From Cyanophora paradoxa (lineage: Eukaryota > Glaucocystophyceae > Cyanophorales > Cyanophoraceae): a stretch of DNA of 64,000 bases. Below, in pieces: positions 1-14,200 of this stretch. Location: positions 1-64,000 of the forward strand of contig QPMI01000044.1 of the NCBI GenBank assembly GCA_004431415.1, read 5' to 3'. The notes under the pieces are model-generated. The model ran no database searches, was not told where the DNA came from, and saw nothing but the letters and a program-made list of their open reading frames with translations. Both the position numbers and the translations under genes were made by a program. The stretch's first letter is position 1. Every line of letters begins with the position of its first letter.

Positions 1-980
1 AGGTGAAGAGCGGGACCTGCTCACTTATGTGAGGCTCGGACCGCAGAGTTTACTAGTATTCTAGCTACAGATTAATGTAGAAATGTTTCATATATTATAT
101 TGTACTGAGCTACAGCCTTTCCTTTCCTTTTCCTTTCCTATATTGTCTTTTCTTTGCAAGTAAATGGAGATATTTTAACGTCCAAACAGCATGGCACAGC
201 ATCTTACAACATGTACAACTTTTCAGCCCCCAGCCATTAGTACTGGCCCTTCGTGTGCTGCTGGTTGTTCGCTCATCAGTACACGTAGCAGAGCTTTCAA
301 GGCGTCGGGTTTCTCGATTTAATTTCGCCAAGTGTTTCGCAGATTGCGCTTCGGTGTAAAATGCACAGTACTTCAAGGAGGTTTTTATTTGCACATATAC
401 ATGAGACCATGCAGTTTTCAGAGAATTCGCTGGAAGCAAGCACACATCTTGCCACATTGCATCTCAGAGATCACGAAATTCAATGATCGGTAGCAAGAAT
501 CTCGATTCGAACCTACGGACATTCTAGCGCGAGCGAAACTACGTAAACTGACATCGATCATCGCAAATGATCACACATCATAAAGCGAACAACGGCGCAG
601 TGGCAATCATGACCGTCGGACCCTTTCCACTGGGCAAGACCTAGCAAAACGTACAGAACGAAACCAAGAAATATCGCCCGCATGCACATCGATATCGAAA
701 TCAATAATGCGAATACATGGATTAAAATGCCTGTACGAATCGAAGACGGTCAAGCTCAAGAAATCGGCACACGCTCAAGAGAGCGTTGCGATATACACAG
801 CTACAGTCTCCGAATAAACGTTCAGAACGTTGAGAAATAAACGTGCAGTGCCTTAAACCTGAGAATGAACATCTACATATCCTGCAATCTTATGCATAAA
901 ACGAGCGATATCGATGCTTGCTTTAACAAGGGACCCCGGGCCCGCCATCAAGCGAGCACAGGAGCGATTCCTGGATGGCG
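1..980. other. Non-coding flank downstream of the giant protease gene
   Basis: This stretch is less GC-rich than the neighbouring genes and holds no open frame with recognisable protein character. It lies just past the stop codon of the minus-strand protease gene and so would contain its 3' UTR and intergenic DNA. I see no RNA gene, repeat array or splice-bounded exon in it. Confidence 0.5.
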
Positions 981-2290
981 TCAGCACCGAAAAGGGAAAT
1001 TTAAAGTAACAGGGTTCGCACGGGGGGAGATGGGGGCAGTGCCGGCGCCATCCGCGCGCCCGGGCTCGTCATCGTTGCCCGGCGTGCGGCCGTCGACATT
1101 GCTCACGTAAAACGCCTCCCCGTACGCGTGCGACGGCTGCACCTGCACCGTGGTCGGCTGCATTCTGTGCGTCGCGATCGGCTGGCGGTGCCGGTGCTGG
1201 TCATGAGCGTCGACGGCGTCTGTCGCACAGCGAAATAATACGAATGAGACTTTACTATTATAAAAAGGTCAGCTTCGGAGTCGAACCCTGAACAGGGAAG
1301 ACGGCATTCCGACGGCGCTGGCTGCGGCGGCGGCGGACCAGCAGAGCGGCGACGACGGCGGCCGCGACGAGCAGCGCGGCGCCGACCGCGCCGCCCGCCG
1401 CCGCGCCGCCATGGACGAGCCCGACGAGCCGGCGGCCGCCCCGCGGGCTGGCGGCGGGCTTGTGACCGGGCCGTCGGCGGGCCCGGCGTGGTGGCCGGCC
1501 CGGAGCCGCCGGCCCGGGCTGCGGGTTGGCCACCACGGGTGACTTGGTCTCTGCATGCGGGGCGCGCGCGCCGTCAGCTGCGGCGCGGGCACGCGGGCCG
1601 CCGGCGCTGCGGGGCGCACGGGTGCCATCGGGGGCGGAGACGACGATCTCGGCGGAGAGGGAGCCCTTCTCGACGGGGAACTCGGCGCCGAGGTCGAGCC
1701 CCGCCTCCGACGCCGCCGCCGCCGCCAGCAGCGCCGCAATCGCCTCCAGCGACAGGTCTGCCCCCGCCCGCGCGGCTCGCGGCGTCACAAAGCGAAACCG
1801 CCCTTTCTCTCTGTCTTCAGCGGCGGCGGACAACGCACCGGCGTCGGCGAGGGCGGCGCGGCGGGCGGCCGGCTTGTCGGCGACGTGGAGGGTGAGGCGG
1901 GTGGAGGCCGGCGGGGCCTCCTCCTTCGCGGCGACGGAGAGGCGGGCGGGGGCGGCAGAGAGGGCCGCCGCGAGGCGGGCGAGGAGGCGCCCCTCGAGGG
2001 CGGCGCCCCACGAGGCCAGCGGCACGCGCAGCGTCAGCCGCACCACCAGCACCCGCGTCGCCGCCGCAGGCTTCACCGGCTCTAGCGGTCCCGGGCCCTT
2101 CGGCGCCGCCGTCGGCGCCGCCCCGGCGACTGGCTCGCAGCCGGGTCCGGCGTCGCGGCCGGCGGCGACACAGGCGCCGCCGTCGCCGCCGCGGTGGGCG
2201 CCGGGCCGGCGGCGGCCGGGGACTGCGGGGCGGGCGTGGTGGCGGGGGCGGGGCGGCGACGCTGAAGGTTTGGATGGAGGTGGCCTGCAC
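981..2290 (-). other. C-terminal SEA-like domain, transmembrane helix and tail of the giant protease
   Basis: The long final reading frame holds a segment of alternating beta strand and Ala-rich helix (VLVVRLTLRVP, then an amphipathic helix, then STRLTLHVADKPAA) that resembles membrane-proximal SEA-like domains. After a Pro/Arg/Gly linker comes a helix of about 23 Ala, Val, Gly and Leu residues followed by five basic residues. A last exon after the acceptor near 1.15 kb gives an acidic, Pro-rich tail ending at a stop at 981. The SEA assignment is structural pattern recognition, not a sequence match. Confidence 0.55.
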
Positions 2291-5200
2291 GCGCCGGCCG
2301 CCGCCGTGACGGTGAAGGTGACGCTGCCGCCGGCGCAGGCGCGGGGACGGCCCACTGCACGACGCCGCCCAGCGAGATGGCCCCGGCGCCCCCGACGCAC
2401 GCCACCGCGCCCCCGCCTGCGCCGGCCCCGTCAGCGTTCACGCGCGCCGGAAACAAACGGCGGCGGGCGGGCGGGCGCACGTCGGTGAGGCAGGAGGCGG
2501 CGAGGGCGGCCTGGCAGGCGGCCGTCGCGGCGTCGTTGCCACGCACCGCGCCGGTGAGGTCGGCGATCGCGTACGCGACGGCCCCGCGCCGGCCGCCGGC
2601 TCCGCCAGCCAGGCCAGCGTCGCGCGCGAGCCGGCGACGAGGCCGCCCGAGGCCGCGCCCTCCGTGCGGAAGACGGGCGCGGGCGGCGGCGGCGCGGCCG
2701 GCGCCTCGCAGGGGTCGCTGGCGGTGAGGGTGAGGGCGAAGGCGCCCGCGTCGGATGGGCGCCAGCCCTCGACGAGGACCGTGTACTTCACGCCGGCCTC
2801 CAGGTCCGCCACCAGCGTCCCCCGCGCCGCGCCGCCCCCGGGGCAGCGGCTGTGGTCGAACGCCAGCGTCGCCGGGTCGCACCCACGCATGATCGCGATG
2901 TACGAGTTGAAGGTCGTCCCCGCCCCGCACAGCGACAGCGTCACCTGCGCCCCGGAGGCCGTCAGCGCGCCCGCAAAATTCCGGGCGGGTCAGGCGCGAC
3001 GAGTTTCGCGCCTTCTTCGCGCGCTCGAGGATGAGGTTGTACGCCACGCCGCTGAAGTCCGCGAAGAACCTGCCCGCGAAAATCGACCCCGCGTGAGCGA
3101 TTTTCGCGCCGTTTCGCGCGGGCGGGCGCGGCTCGCCTGGACTTCTGGCCGACGATGGTGCCGCTGCGGGAGCGCGCGGAGGCGGGGCAGACGGCGATCG
3201 AGTCGAGGCCGATGCACTTCGACGGGTCGACCGCCGCGGCGCCCGCCATGCCGCCGCCGCCGCTGCCCGCCTGGCCGCCAGCGTCGCCCGCCCCAAGGCC
3301 CTTCGCCGACTCGCCGCCCACGAACGAGACGTAGGTCGCGGGGCGGGCCGGCCCGGCGACGACGGGCGGCGCCGGCCGGAGGAACACAGAGGCCGGGCGC
3401 GCCTCCGGCGGCGACTCGAAGTCGGCATCGATTTCCGCCTTGCGGGCGAGGCCCTCCGCCAGGCGCGCCTCGAACCGCTCCTCGGCCCGCAGCGCCGCCG
3501 CCGCCTCCGCGCCCAGTGCCGTCATCTGAACCCCGAAGTCGACCGCGGCCGGCCGGTCCGACGCCGGGGGCGCGTTGAGCGCCTGCATCGCTGGCGCCTC
3601 GGTCGGTCCGGTTTCGAAAGGCGCAGTCTGAATGCGCTGCCCGGCCGGCTGCGCAGCCTCGTGGGCGCGCTGCATGGCCCGCAGCCACGCGGTGCGGGCT
3701 TCCGCGGCGATGTCGCTCGTGTCCATCTGCGAATTCGACTGCTCGCACATCGAGTGTGCGGGTATGAAATTTCACGAGCGCTACGCACCGGGGAGCGCTC
3801 TGTGCTGAAGGGAAGCCGTGCCACGCCGCCTCCACCGATGGCCGCCACGGCTTCAATGGCGCTGCCCGTGTCGCGAGGGGAGGCGAATGACATTGAGCTC
3901 AGGCTGGGACTGCAGCCTAACGGCCCCGTAGCAACGTTATATCCGCTGTACCAAGCGGTGATATTATAGCGAGCCACCGAGCCGGGCATAGAGGCCCAAT
4001 TGGCTTCCACGACCACGTAGTAATCGACGCCTGACCGAGCTCACAGGTAAGCATGGATCAGTCCTGAGGGCCGCTGGCAGAGCTGACCTGGGACGGCGTT
4101 TACAGTAACGCTGGTCCTGAACTGAAAAGAGCTAGAGGTTGCAGCGAGTGCCGGGTCCGGATACCAGGGGTCACTCGTCCTGGCGGTCGAAGAAACCTGC
4201 AGCAGACAGAAGAGGAAGGCCAGGCCATGGCCATTGTAAGCGGACATTGGAAAGCTTGTAGCATTTGCATGGCCACGGGCGCACCTGAATTGCAGTTTCT
4301 GTCAAAGGACAGCCACGATACACGCGCAGCACGGCGCTGGAGTTTGCTGCAAGGTCGAACATCGTATTTACATACCTGCAATCGATTTACATTCGGAAAG
4401 GAAAGCTCATATGCATTGACTTCTCTTTGCAAGTGTTACGCACGAAATGTTCAAACTAGCCGGGAAAGTGAACTTGTAAATACGGTCTGCGCGTGCGAGA
4501 TAGAATCAGGACTACATAAATTGAAGCCCATAGCCAGCGATTTACCTGCGCCGGCGGTGGTTCCAGGAATGATGTTCGAGATCCCAGCTGTGGACCCGGG
4601 AAGGGTCGTGCAGGTCGGAAGCGCCGGCGCTAAAGAGCAAGCGGCAGGGACTGAAGAGGGCGCCGGGCAGCTCGGCAGATTGTCTTCGTATACAAATACT
4701 GCGGGCAATCACCACACGCATCAGGACCGGAGGTGTGCGCGTGCCTTGCCCAAATTCACACTCACCGATCTTGTGTGTGCCGTTGAGGGGAGGCGCTATG
4801 ATTGAGCCCGCCGTCACGACAAAGTAGTACGTCGTGTCGGCCTGAAGCGTGAGAACCGCTTTTGCCCGAGGAATCCAGCTATTATAATCGGTCTGTCCGT
4901 TGTATTGTTCGCAGTCGCGTCCTTGATCCATGTCTGCGTTCGGGTCGTAGTAGAAAGGAGCAGCAAAGGAGCTCCATTTGGGCGCAGAGAGAATGCTGCC
5001 ATTCCATGAGCCGACCCACGGACAGCCTTCATACACGATGAGGCCGGAAGGGAAGACAGTGTCGGGGTAGCACGTAGACACCCTCACACGCCTGCAGAAC
5101 GTTCAGCCGACCGCCTACAAAATAGTCTGAAGATTCACGTGCCTCGTCGCAGGCAAGCGCAGACTGTACCAGTTTTCTGCGACTGCACAAACAGAAAGCA

Positions 5201-8200
5201 TTAAGCATGGTTTGCGCTGTAAAGGAGACAGTCTTAATAATTACCGCCATCGGTAGGCACAAAAAAGTGGGCCGGGGACGAAGTCGTGCCCCGGTACGCG
5301 TTGCAGACGCTGACAGGAGTGGCCGCTGTGCATGTCCCACCCGCGCGCTTTGCGCTCGGGCACAAGGACAGGCTCGTGTTATACGTTTCGGTGCGGCTGT
5401 AGGGGTCTGGAGGAGTTCCACGAACGCCGGGGACGAATGGGTTTGGCTGCCTGAAGAACGCTTCGAGCAAAAGGTAAAAGTCAAAAGGCTGTCCAGGGGT
5501 CGGCATAGGAAGAGGACGCTCCCGTGCGTTGTCATCGTACTCGATTGACAACGCAAAGTCGCCTCCGGGCGATCCACCGATCCTGCCGACGAGCAGAAAG
5601 TAGTCCACACCAGGTTCCATCCAAACGCTCATCGCCATGCCATTTCGGCTGGGCGCGCTGCCGTCGCCGCCATACATGATGCACGACCGGCTGTAAATGT
5701 ATCCATCGCTGGAGCTCGAGGTCGAACTTTCGAGTCCAGACCAAGAGACGACTGCAGATTCCATCAGGGCCAGGCTGCTGTTCATTCCAGGCAGGTGATC
5801 GGCTAACGTAGCAGGGCAGCCCGCGGAAAGAACCAGGTAAGGATTGAAGTCCGTAGGCGCCATGCACGTCGAGAAGCGCACTCGCCTGCATGCGTGCAGC
5901 ATTAGTATCCAAGCAAGCAAAGGCAGCCGCCGGGCGATAGCATGTGTATGATGATCAGCAGTACCTCTTGTGTGTCAAACGAATGCGGTACATTAGCTCT
6001 GCGCAGTTGCGGACGTTATAATCATTCGATGGCGGGCGCAGACTCAGTGAACAGCCGAGGAAAAATCACATGCCTGCCGGTGGATCCGAGACAGCGGAGC
6101 TCAAGCCGTACTGGGTTAGGTACGATTTCGTCAGAACGGTCAGGTTGGGCTTCCCCACGGTCGTGTTCGTATAGACACCGCACGGCTCGGCAGGAATGGC
6201 TGCGCGGCACACGGACTGGCGGGCGTCCATGTCGGGGGCGGGGCAGGACGTGATGAAGTCTCCGTACGCGACCGACAGCGTAAACTCGCCTTCGGTGCGA
6301 CCGGAGCCATAGCCCGGATAATAATTGCTCGCCATAGGCCCGCCGACGACGATCCAGTAGGTGGTGTTCGCCTTGAGCTCAGCATATAAACTGGAACGTC
6401 TCGGCGCAGCGTTGAAGGTCGACCCGAACAGCTGCGCGCATCCGCTTTCCCGAGTGTAAACGTAGCTATATGAGTATTCGGAAATATAGTAGGTGTCGAG
6501 TGTGGAGACGGCTCCTTCGAGACCAAGTGGAGGTTTTTCCTTCACGGTGATAGTAGTGTCGAAATTCGTACGGGAATCACAAGTTGAAAGCACGAGTTTT
6601 CTGCTTGCGACCGACATTGGCCATGGCATGAGTAAAAGCGCTAAAACCAATGTTTGTTCGGCGAACAGCAAACCTTGCTCGAGGAAGCCGAATTGTGTAA
6701 AATATCTCTGCGGTCGCATATATTAATCGGGTGAAGCAGATCAAGCTAATCGGATGCCTCAAACTTTCATATTGTGAAATTGAACGCGCGCGCACCGCCA
6801 CCAACAATTTCGGAGAGCCTGTCCGGTTTGCCGACCGTGGAGCCCGAGTACGAGTTGCAAGGCTCGATACGCTGCGCACCCACAGCCGCCTCTAGCGAAG
6901 CATCATTGGGACATGTCTCTTCAGGAAGGTCGTAGTTCAATTGCCGCCCCATGTTCTCGACCTTGAGCGCGAAGCTGCCCTCGTTATGCAGTCCTGAGTA
7001 CCGCCCGCCGCTGATTGCCACGAAGTAGTTCGTGTTGGCCTCCAGCCGAGTGTAGACCGCAGGGCGCCCAAGGGAGTCGTTGTCGCGGCAGCCGTAGTCG
7101 TTCGCAGCGACTACGTACGGGCTGCTCTGGAGATAATAGCTCTGGCTCGTCACGCCCCCGCCTCCGTTGTAGGAATCTTGCGAAGAGCCGGGGCAGTTCC
7201 GGAAGATGGCGATTGACGCATCGAAGTCCGTGCGCCCATCGCACAGGGAGAACAAAACGTATCTGCGTTTGATTAGGATCAATGCAAGGACTCGATGGCA
7301 TAATGCATGTGCATTTGAATCTACACAGACCGTGATGTGGGGACGTTAATCTTATAGAAAACGACTGCGCAATCGCACGAGTTCAGCATACGCAAGGTTG
7401 ATGTACTCGCTCGCACAGAAGCATAATATACGTACCTCCGCCCGATAAGTACGGCCCGCCCGAATAGAGAGTGCCGCTGTACGTCAAGGCCGACCCCTGG
7501 ATAGGGCTCCCGACCGTCGAGTTGACATACGTGCCGCACGTTCCGAGCTCTTGAGCGTTCGCGCAGACCGAGGAAACGCTGGGCAGCACGCCGGACGAGG
7601 GGCATGTCGTCGAGTACGAGTAGGGACCCGCCATAAGGTAGACGGAAAGGGCAAAGTTGCCATCCCGGTAAGTCGAACCCCCGTTGACGTTGTAGCTGTA
7701 GTAGTAAGCGCCCCCGATGACAACAAAGTACGTCACTCCGCCCTGGAGCGTCACGACAGTGCTCGAGCGGCCAAGATTGTCACTGTCGGTGCAGCCGTAG
7801 TCCGAGGACCCGACCTGGTAGCCGCTGCCGCTCGTAGGCAGGTGATAGCTCTCGCTTGTGACTGCCCCTGGGGAAGAAGCCGCGGGGCACCCGCGGTAGA
7901 TCCGGAGCACGGTATCAAACGTTGTCCTCGGGTCGCACAGCGAGAAGAGGACAGCCCTGCAGAAACACAGTTCGCGATGGCATTCTGCAATATTGATGTG
8001 CGTACGGACACGTGCACGCGCGCATACCTGGTCTCGGGGACGGAAATCTGGTAGATAAACTCTGCGCATACATGGCACAATACCGTATGTAAGAGCTGAT
8101 TCAAAACTCAGGCGCTATATATAGCTATTATATGTATACGCTAGGCGCACCTGAGCTACCCGTCAGGGCAACCACATTGGCTCTTCCCACGGTCGAGTTG

Positions 8201-11200
8201 AGATACGTCTTGCATGGCTCGATGACGGGCGCTGCAGCACAAACAGGAGGAAGCGGCGCGGGGTTGGACTGGGCTGGGCAGGTGGAGGCTGTCGGGTAGG
8301 CTTCTGGGGGAGTGAGGGTGATGGCCGAGAGCGAGAAGTTGCCCTCGTTGCGATATGCGTAATAGGACCAGGAATTGCCGCCGACGACGACCCAGTACGT
8401 CGTGCCGGCGCGTAAATCTGCGACGACGCTCGCGCGGCCGCGGCCGTCGCTGTCGTAGCAGCCGTAGTCGCTCTGCGCCACCCGAGCGGGACCGAAGACG
8501 AAGGAGGCGTAGTAGGCCGGGAGGACCGGGAGGTTGGAGGCGGCGGGGCAGATCTGGAAGACGGCCAGGCTCGAGTCGTAGTCCGTGGTCGGGTTGCACG
8601 TCGAGAAGAGCACCCGCCTGCGCAAAAACGCGTGAGGTGCGCAGTCCAGACATCAACGCGTGTCGAAACGCCGCTCACTTCGACTCGGGAACGGTGAACT
8701 TGTAAAGAAACTCTGCAGACGGAATCAGCTTCGTTTCCAGTAGACACCGCTTACAGAGTGCAACGAACCGCCGGAGGCGCCCTGCGCGCCCGACAGGCTG
8801 GGCCTCCCGACTGTGGAGTTGCGGACGGTCGTGCACGGCTCGAGGCGCGGCACGCTGGCGCTGGAGCACTGCGGCGACTCCTGGGAGCCCCAGACGGGAA
8901 GGCACGAGGCCGCGCCGTCCGCGTACATAACAGAGAGCGAGAAATTGCCCTCGTTGCGACCGAACTGCCAGCCCTCTGCAGCAGCGTGAGAAGCGCTGCA
9001 AATTAAAAACCGTTGCAGCTGCGGAGTCAGACGAACCGACGGCGAGGTAGTAGGTTACGTTCGCGTTAAGCGTATGCATGATGATCGAGCGGCCGGCGCC
9101 GTCACCGCATCCCTACAATCCGACACGCGGATTCAAGATTCGAGTTCCAGCAGAGTTCGGTTTCGGACCTGGTCATCGAAAGCGACGGAGTGGGAGCTGG
9201 CGGAGGCGTCCGCAGTAAGCCCCGCCTCGGCGTCCTCCAGAGACAGCGGGCAGCTCCGGTACAGCTGCAGCACCGTGTCGAAGTCCGTCTCCAGATTGCA
9301 AAGCGAGAAGATCATCGTCCTGCAACCGCCACGCGCGGACGGTCAACGGCAGCGGTCCAAGACAAAGAGACTCGTGTGTGTGACTGTCTCACCGCGTCTC
9401 GGGGAGCTTGATGCGGTAGAGGGACTCGCCCTTCGGGTACATAGTGAGCAAGTTCGGCCTCCCTGCCGTTTTGTTGCGGTACGTGCGGCAGGGCTCGAGC
9501 GGCTCCGCCGCCGCGCAAGCGGGATGCAGGCGGCCCGGCGCGACGGGGCACGTCGGCTCTTGGGGCGACGTCGGGGCCCACGACGCGGAGAGGCGGAACG
9601 TCCCGTTGGCGGCGCTACCGATGCCATCCACGACGACGTACACAGGGCGTTCTGGGTACGCCCACACGAAAATCTCGCTTCCTTGCAGGGGGTACGGGCA
9701 GCCGTTGGAGGGGCTCGCAATGTTGTACGCGTATGCGGCCGTTGGTCCAAGCGGACAGTTCTCGTACGCCGCGAGGCTTGTGGGGTACGTCGTATTGACC
9801 GAGCACAGGGAGAGCCTCACGCGGCGCCCGTAGTACGGGTACCCGCTGCGTTTCAAGAGTCAGAATCAGTGGCAGCTGCAGTGGCAGTTTGACGCGCAGC
9901 GCACCCGTTCTGGAGCTCCGGCATCGGGATCGAGAGCCTGTAAATCACCTCTGCGCTGGAATTCAGCAAAGCCAAGCAAAGGTGGCGCCGGCCGCGGGAA
10001 CCGCGGCGCACCGGAGGAAGTGAACGGGACCCGCAGCAGATTCGGCTGGCCGACGTTGGTGCCGTGTGTGGCGTTGCAGACGGTGATGTTGGGGGCGGCG
10101 AGGCACCGCGGGTGCAGCGGGACCGAGGGGCAGCCCGGGAGGCTGCTCACGAAAGGCCCGTAGTAGAAGTCGGGGTTAATTGTGAGGCTGAAATTGCCCT
10201 GAGACGAGTAGTACCCCTCGACGACGACGTAATACTCCGTCCCCGCAGTCAGGTGCGCGGTGAGCATCGTCGCGCCTTGCGAGAACCCCATATCGGGACA
10301 GCCACCGTCGCCGTACGCCACCTGGGATAGAGTGGTGGACGGCAGAAGCGGGCAGCCGCCCGAGAAGATGCGAATGACGGTGTCGAAGTTGGTCGCCTCG
10401 GAGCACGTCGAGAAGCGGAAGTGTCTGAGTACTGGCTTCAGCATATTTATAACATGCATAGACTCTTTAAAGATGCAAGACGTATCACAAGGCACACGCA
10501 CCCAGTCGTGTTCGTCCGGAAACGGTAGTAGACCTCTGCAAAAACACGTTACAACCAAATCTCACAGTTTACATAGCGCTGGTTATGACGCATACCTCCC
10601 GAACCGAACTGGGGCAGGATGCTCGGCTGCCCCACGTTCGAGCCGGCGTAGGTCCCGCAGGATGCGATGGCGGGCGCCTGGGAGCAAACTTGAGACACGT
10701 TGACGGCCCCCACCGCGCATCCGTACGCGACGTCCGCGTAGCCGACCTGCCCGCCGCGTTTATTCTTGCACTGAAGCTTAAGGAAATCGATCAAAGGCAA
10801 TTGACGCACGTCGAGCCGGAAGTCGCCCGAGGCGGAGCCGTAGCCCTCGACGACGATGAAGTAGTCGACGTTGGCGTCGAGCGGCACGGCAGCCACCGAT
10901 TGCAGGCCGCACGCGTTGTCGCTGAACGCGACCTGCTGCCCGCCCTGCGCCGGGCAGCCGCGAATGACGCGAAGCACCGTGTCGAAATTCTGCAGAGATC
11001 GCACATTGCTCATAGTCAGAGCTCGAAGCAGCATCATTCAAACTGCAAACAAAGCGACGAACGGTGGGCCGGTTCGAGTAAGGGTCGGGGTTGCAGAGGG
11101 AGAAGCGAACGACACGGCTCTCCTGCAGGCGAATCTTGAAATAGCGCTCTGTCGGAGATGAAATCAATTTTAATGCGGTTAGACTGAACGATTCGATTTG

Positions 11201-14200
11201 AGAAAGGCACCTCCCGAGGGATGCTGGGTGAAGTAGTTCGGCGCGCCGAAGGTCGAGTTGGAGTACGCGTTGCAGACGGAGATGCTGGGGGCGCTGGAGC
11301 AGACGGCGGCGAACGGCGCGTTGTCAGGGTCGCTGGCGTTGGCAGCGCAAAACGGAGCGTCGGCAAAGAGCGCCGCCAGGCGGAACGGCCCGCTGCTCGA
11401 ACTGTAGCCCTCGACCACCGCTGCGGGCGCAAGATCATCGGCGCGTGCTCAAGATGAAGGCTTGGCGCTTGGCGCGGCGGCCGTGCGCGGGGCGATAAGC
11501 AGACTGCGACTCACCGAAGTGCTCGACGCCAGGCTCCAGAACTGCGTTCGCAATGGACGCGAGCCCGGGGCTTTCACAGCTGTCATCTGCACGGAATTCA
11601 GTTGGTCTTGAGCGTCGCGATCAACGGATAAATTGAAGCTTAAGTAGACTGAGGGGTGGAATTCAAAAGAGCGCACCATCGGAGGCGATCTGGACGCCCG
11701 AGGTGGTGGGGCAGCCCCTGTAGACCCGCACGTAGCTGTCGAACGTCGTCGCCGAGAAGCACGTAGAGAGGGTCACCGTCCTGCGCGGCCGAGCAAGCTG
11801 AAGAATGCCGCAGCCGGAGGAGAAAAACGGTAGCGCGACGCTCACCTCCGCGTCGTGAGGGGCGGGATGCGGTAGAAGCGCTCTGCCCGAGAAGCAGGTG
11901 TCACAGATCAGATATTAGCGATCGCAGCCGGCGATGGGGGCTTCGGGTTCGGGCGAATGCACCGCCGGAGGCAAAGTAGGGCAGGTAGTTGGGGGCCCCA
12001 GCGTTCGATCCCGACGCGGACGTGCAGACGGGTAGGACGGGTGCCGAGTCGCATGCAGCGCTCCCGCCCGTCACGCAGCCGCCCGCGGCATCGGAGTAGG
12101 AGACGGACAGCTCAAAGGAGCCGCTGCTGCTGCCGTAGCCCTGGACGACGACATAGTAGATCACTCCAGGTTGCAGCTGCCGAGTGAGCTGCGACGCCGT
12201 TCCGCACGTGTCATCTGCATTAGCCGTGCGCAAACACGTCAGCGACGCAGAAGAAACCGTGCGGCTGTGAGCCGGGCTAATGTATAAGGGGAATCGAACC
12301 ATTAGATTCGACAGCGACGCCAGTTGTCAGAGGACACCTGGGGAAAGTTTAGATCGAATGATAGACGAGATCGCAACGCGTTTAGGTTCCGAACCCTTGG
12401 TAGAGTCGGAGGACGGTGTCGAAGTTCGTGCGGTTGCTGCACAGAGAGAAGGTGATGGACCTGTGCGGCGGACGCTCATCGATTGAGCCGCGAAATCTGC
12501 ACACGGCCCTAGCGCTAAGACGGACCGGGCGGTGGGGATGGAGATGCGGAAGAAGGCCTGGCCGGAGGCGTGGCCGGTGGCGAGGGGCGCGGGGAGGCCG
12601 ACGGTGGAGCCGTTTACGCTCGAGCAGGGCGCCAGCATCGACGCGTTCGCGCAGACCGCCGGCAGCGTCGGCATCACCACCGGGGGCGGTGGCAGCGGCT
12701 GCAAGGTACGTGAGCCCCGGCGTGACTTAGGTGCGTGCACTCCAAGAGCGCACGGTGGGGGTCGCCGGCGCCACCGGTATGCACTGCGAAATCGTAACGC
12801 CGATTCAGGCGAGGACGCGAAATCGAAAAAGAGACTATAAGAATCAAATGTAGAGAATGCGAGACGGAAGCCGGGTCCCAATGGGCAAGCTAGTCATGAT
12901 CAAGCACCGTGTCGTCCCACACGCGAAGAGTGAAGTCGCCGGCGCGTCCCGAGTAGCCCTCCTGCGCGCGCGAGGCCCCCGGGCCGCGTTCAGCAGCTGC
13001 AGCGTCCAGATGCACACGGACGGAAGTGCGTCGCCGGCTCACCACGAGGACGAAGTACGTCTGCGACTCGTTGGCGAAGAACGAGAGGCGCGAGCCGAGC
13101 GTCCCGCATCCGTCGTCTGTCAAAGGCGCCGAGATTGAAAACTCCCGAGGACCAAAACATGTTCAAAATGGAAACGACAGCGCAGGACGCACCATTGACA
13201 GCAATGGGGCTGAGGCCGCCGGCGACGCCGATCGGGCACGCGCCGTACACGCGCTACGCGAACTAGGGTGAGCCAAACGAGGGAAGAGGTCGAGGAAGCT
13301 GGAGCCGTGGGCGCACGAGGAATGTGTCGTATCGAAGGTTCTCGCAAAGAGAAAGAGTGATATCCCTGCAAAGAGAACAGCTGTGAAGGTCTAGCGGAAG
13401 GAGATTCGCTGCATCGCATGCGCACCCTCTGCGCGTGGGCTGCAGCGTGTATAGGACATCTCCGCTGGGATTCGAGCCTGGGACTCTGTTGGGAAGCCCT
13501 GCATTCGAGCCTTCGATTGCACTCCCGCAAGTTTCGATCGGAGTCGCAAAGTTGCAGCTGCCACCAGCCTCCGCGCAGCCGCTCCCGTCGACAATGGACA
13601 GTGCAAACGTTCCCTCCTGCGCATTATAGCCTGCGCAACGGTTCGCGTGTTGCAACGAAAGGGAGAGCTATCTATATCGACGAGCGCATGCGCACCCTCG
13701 ACGGCAATCAGGTACAATGCGCCCGCCTCTGCGTCGAACTCCAGTTGCGACTGCGGGCCGCACGCGTCGTCTGCACAGCAGCTAGCAGCTAAGTTGAAAG
13801 CAAAAGACGAGTGGTGCGTTTCGGGTCATAAGAGATATGCGCACCGTTGGAGGCGACGAGCTGGGCCGCCGCGGGGAAGAAGGTCGCGTTCGAAGAGATC
13901 GGGCACGAGTCGGCGGCGCCAGCGGTGAAGCGAAAGACGAAGAGGAGCGTGTCAAAGTTCGTAAGAGAGGAGCACGTGGTGACGGTCAGGCGGCGGGCGG
14001 TGGGGACGGAGAGGCGGAAGAACGCTTCGCCGCTCGGGCACCAGCTCGTCGCCAGGCGGCTCGGGGCCCCCACCGTGCTCCCCACAAGCTGTGTCGTGTT
14101 GCAGCTCCCCACCACGCGCTGCTCCTCGCAGTGCTCCGGCAGCGCGACGTCGTTCTGCGGGTTGCGCTGCACTGGGGGTGGCGTGGAGACGACGGGCGGA

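Noticed and set aside
1526-2488. Plus-strand frame of 320 codons
   Set aside because: It is antisense to the SEA-like and stalk region of the protease gene and has only Arg/Ala/Pro composition.
12285-12310. tRNA-like GGTTCGATTCCCC on the minus strand
   Set aside because: No matching acceptor stem or anticodon arm at the required distance; it is within an intron of the protease gene.
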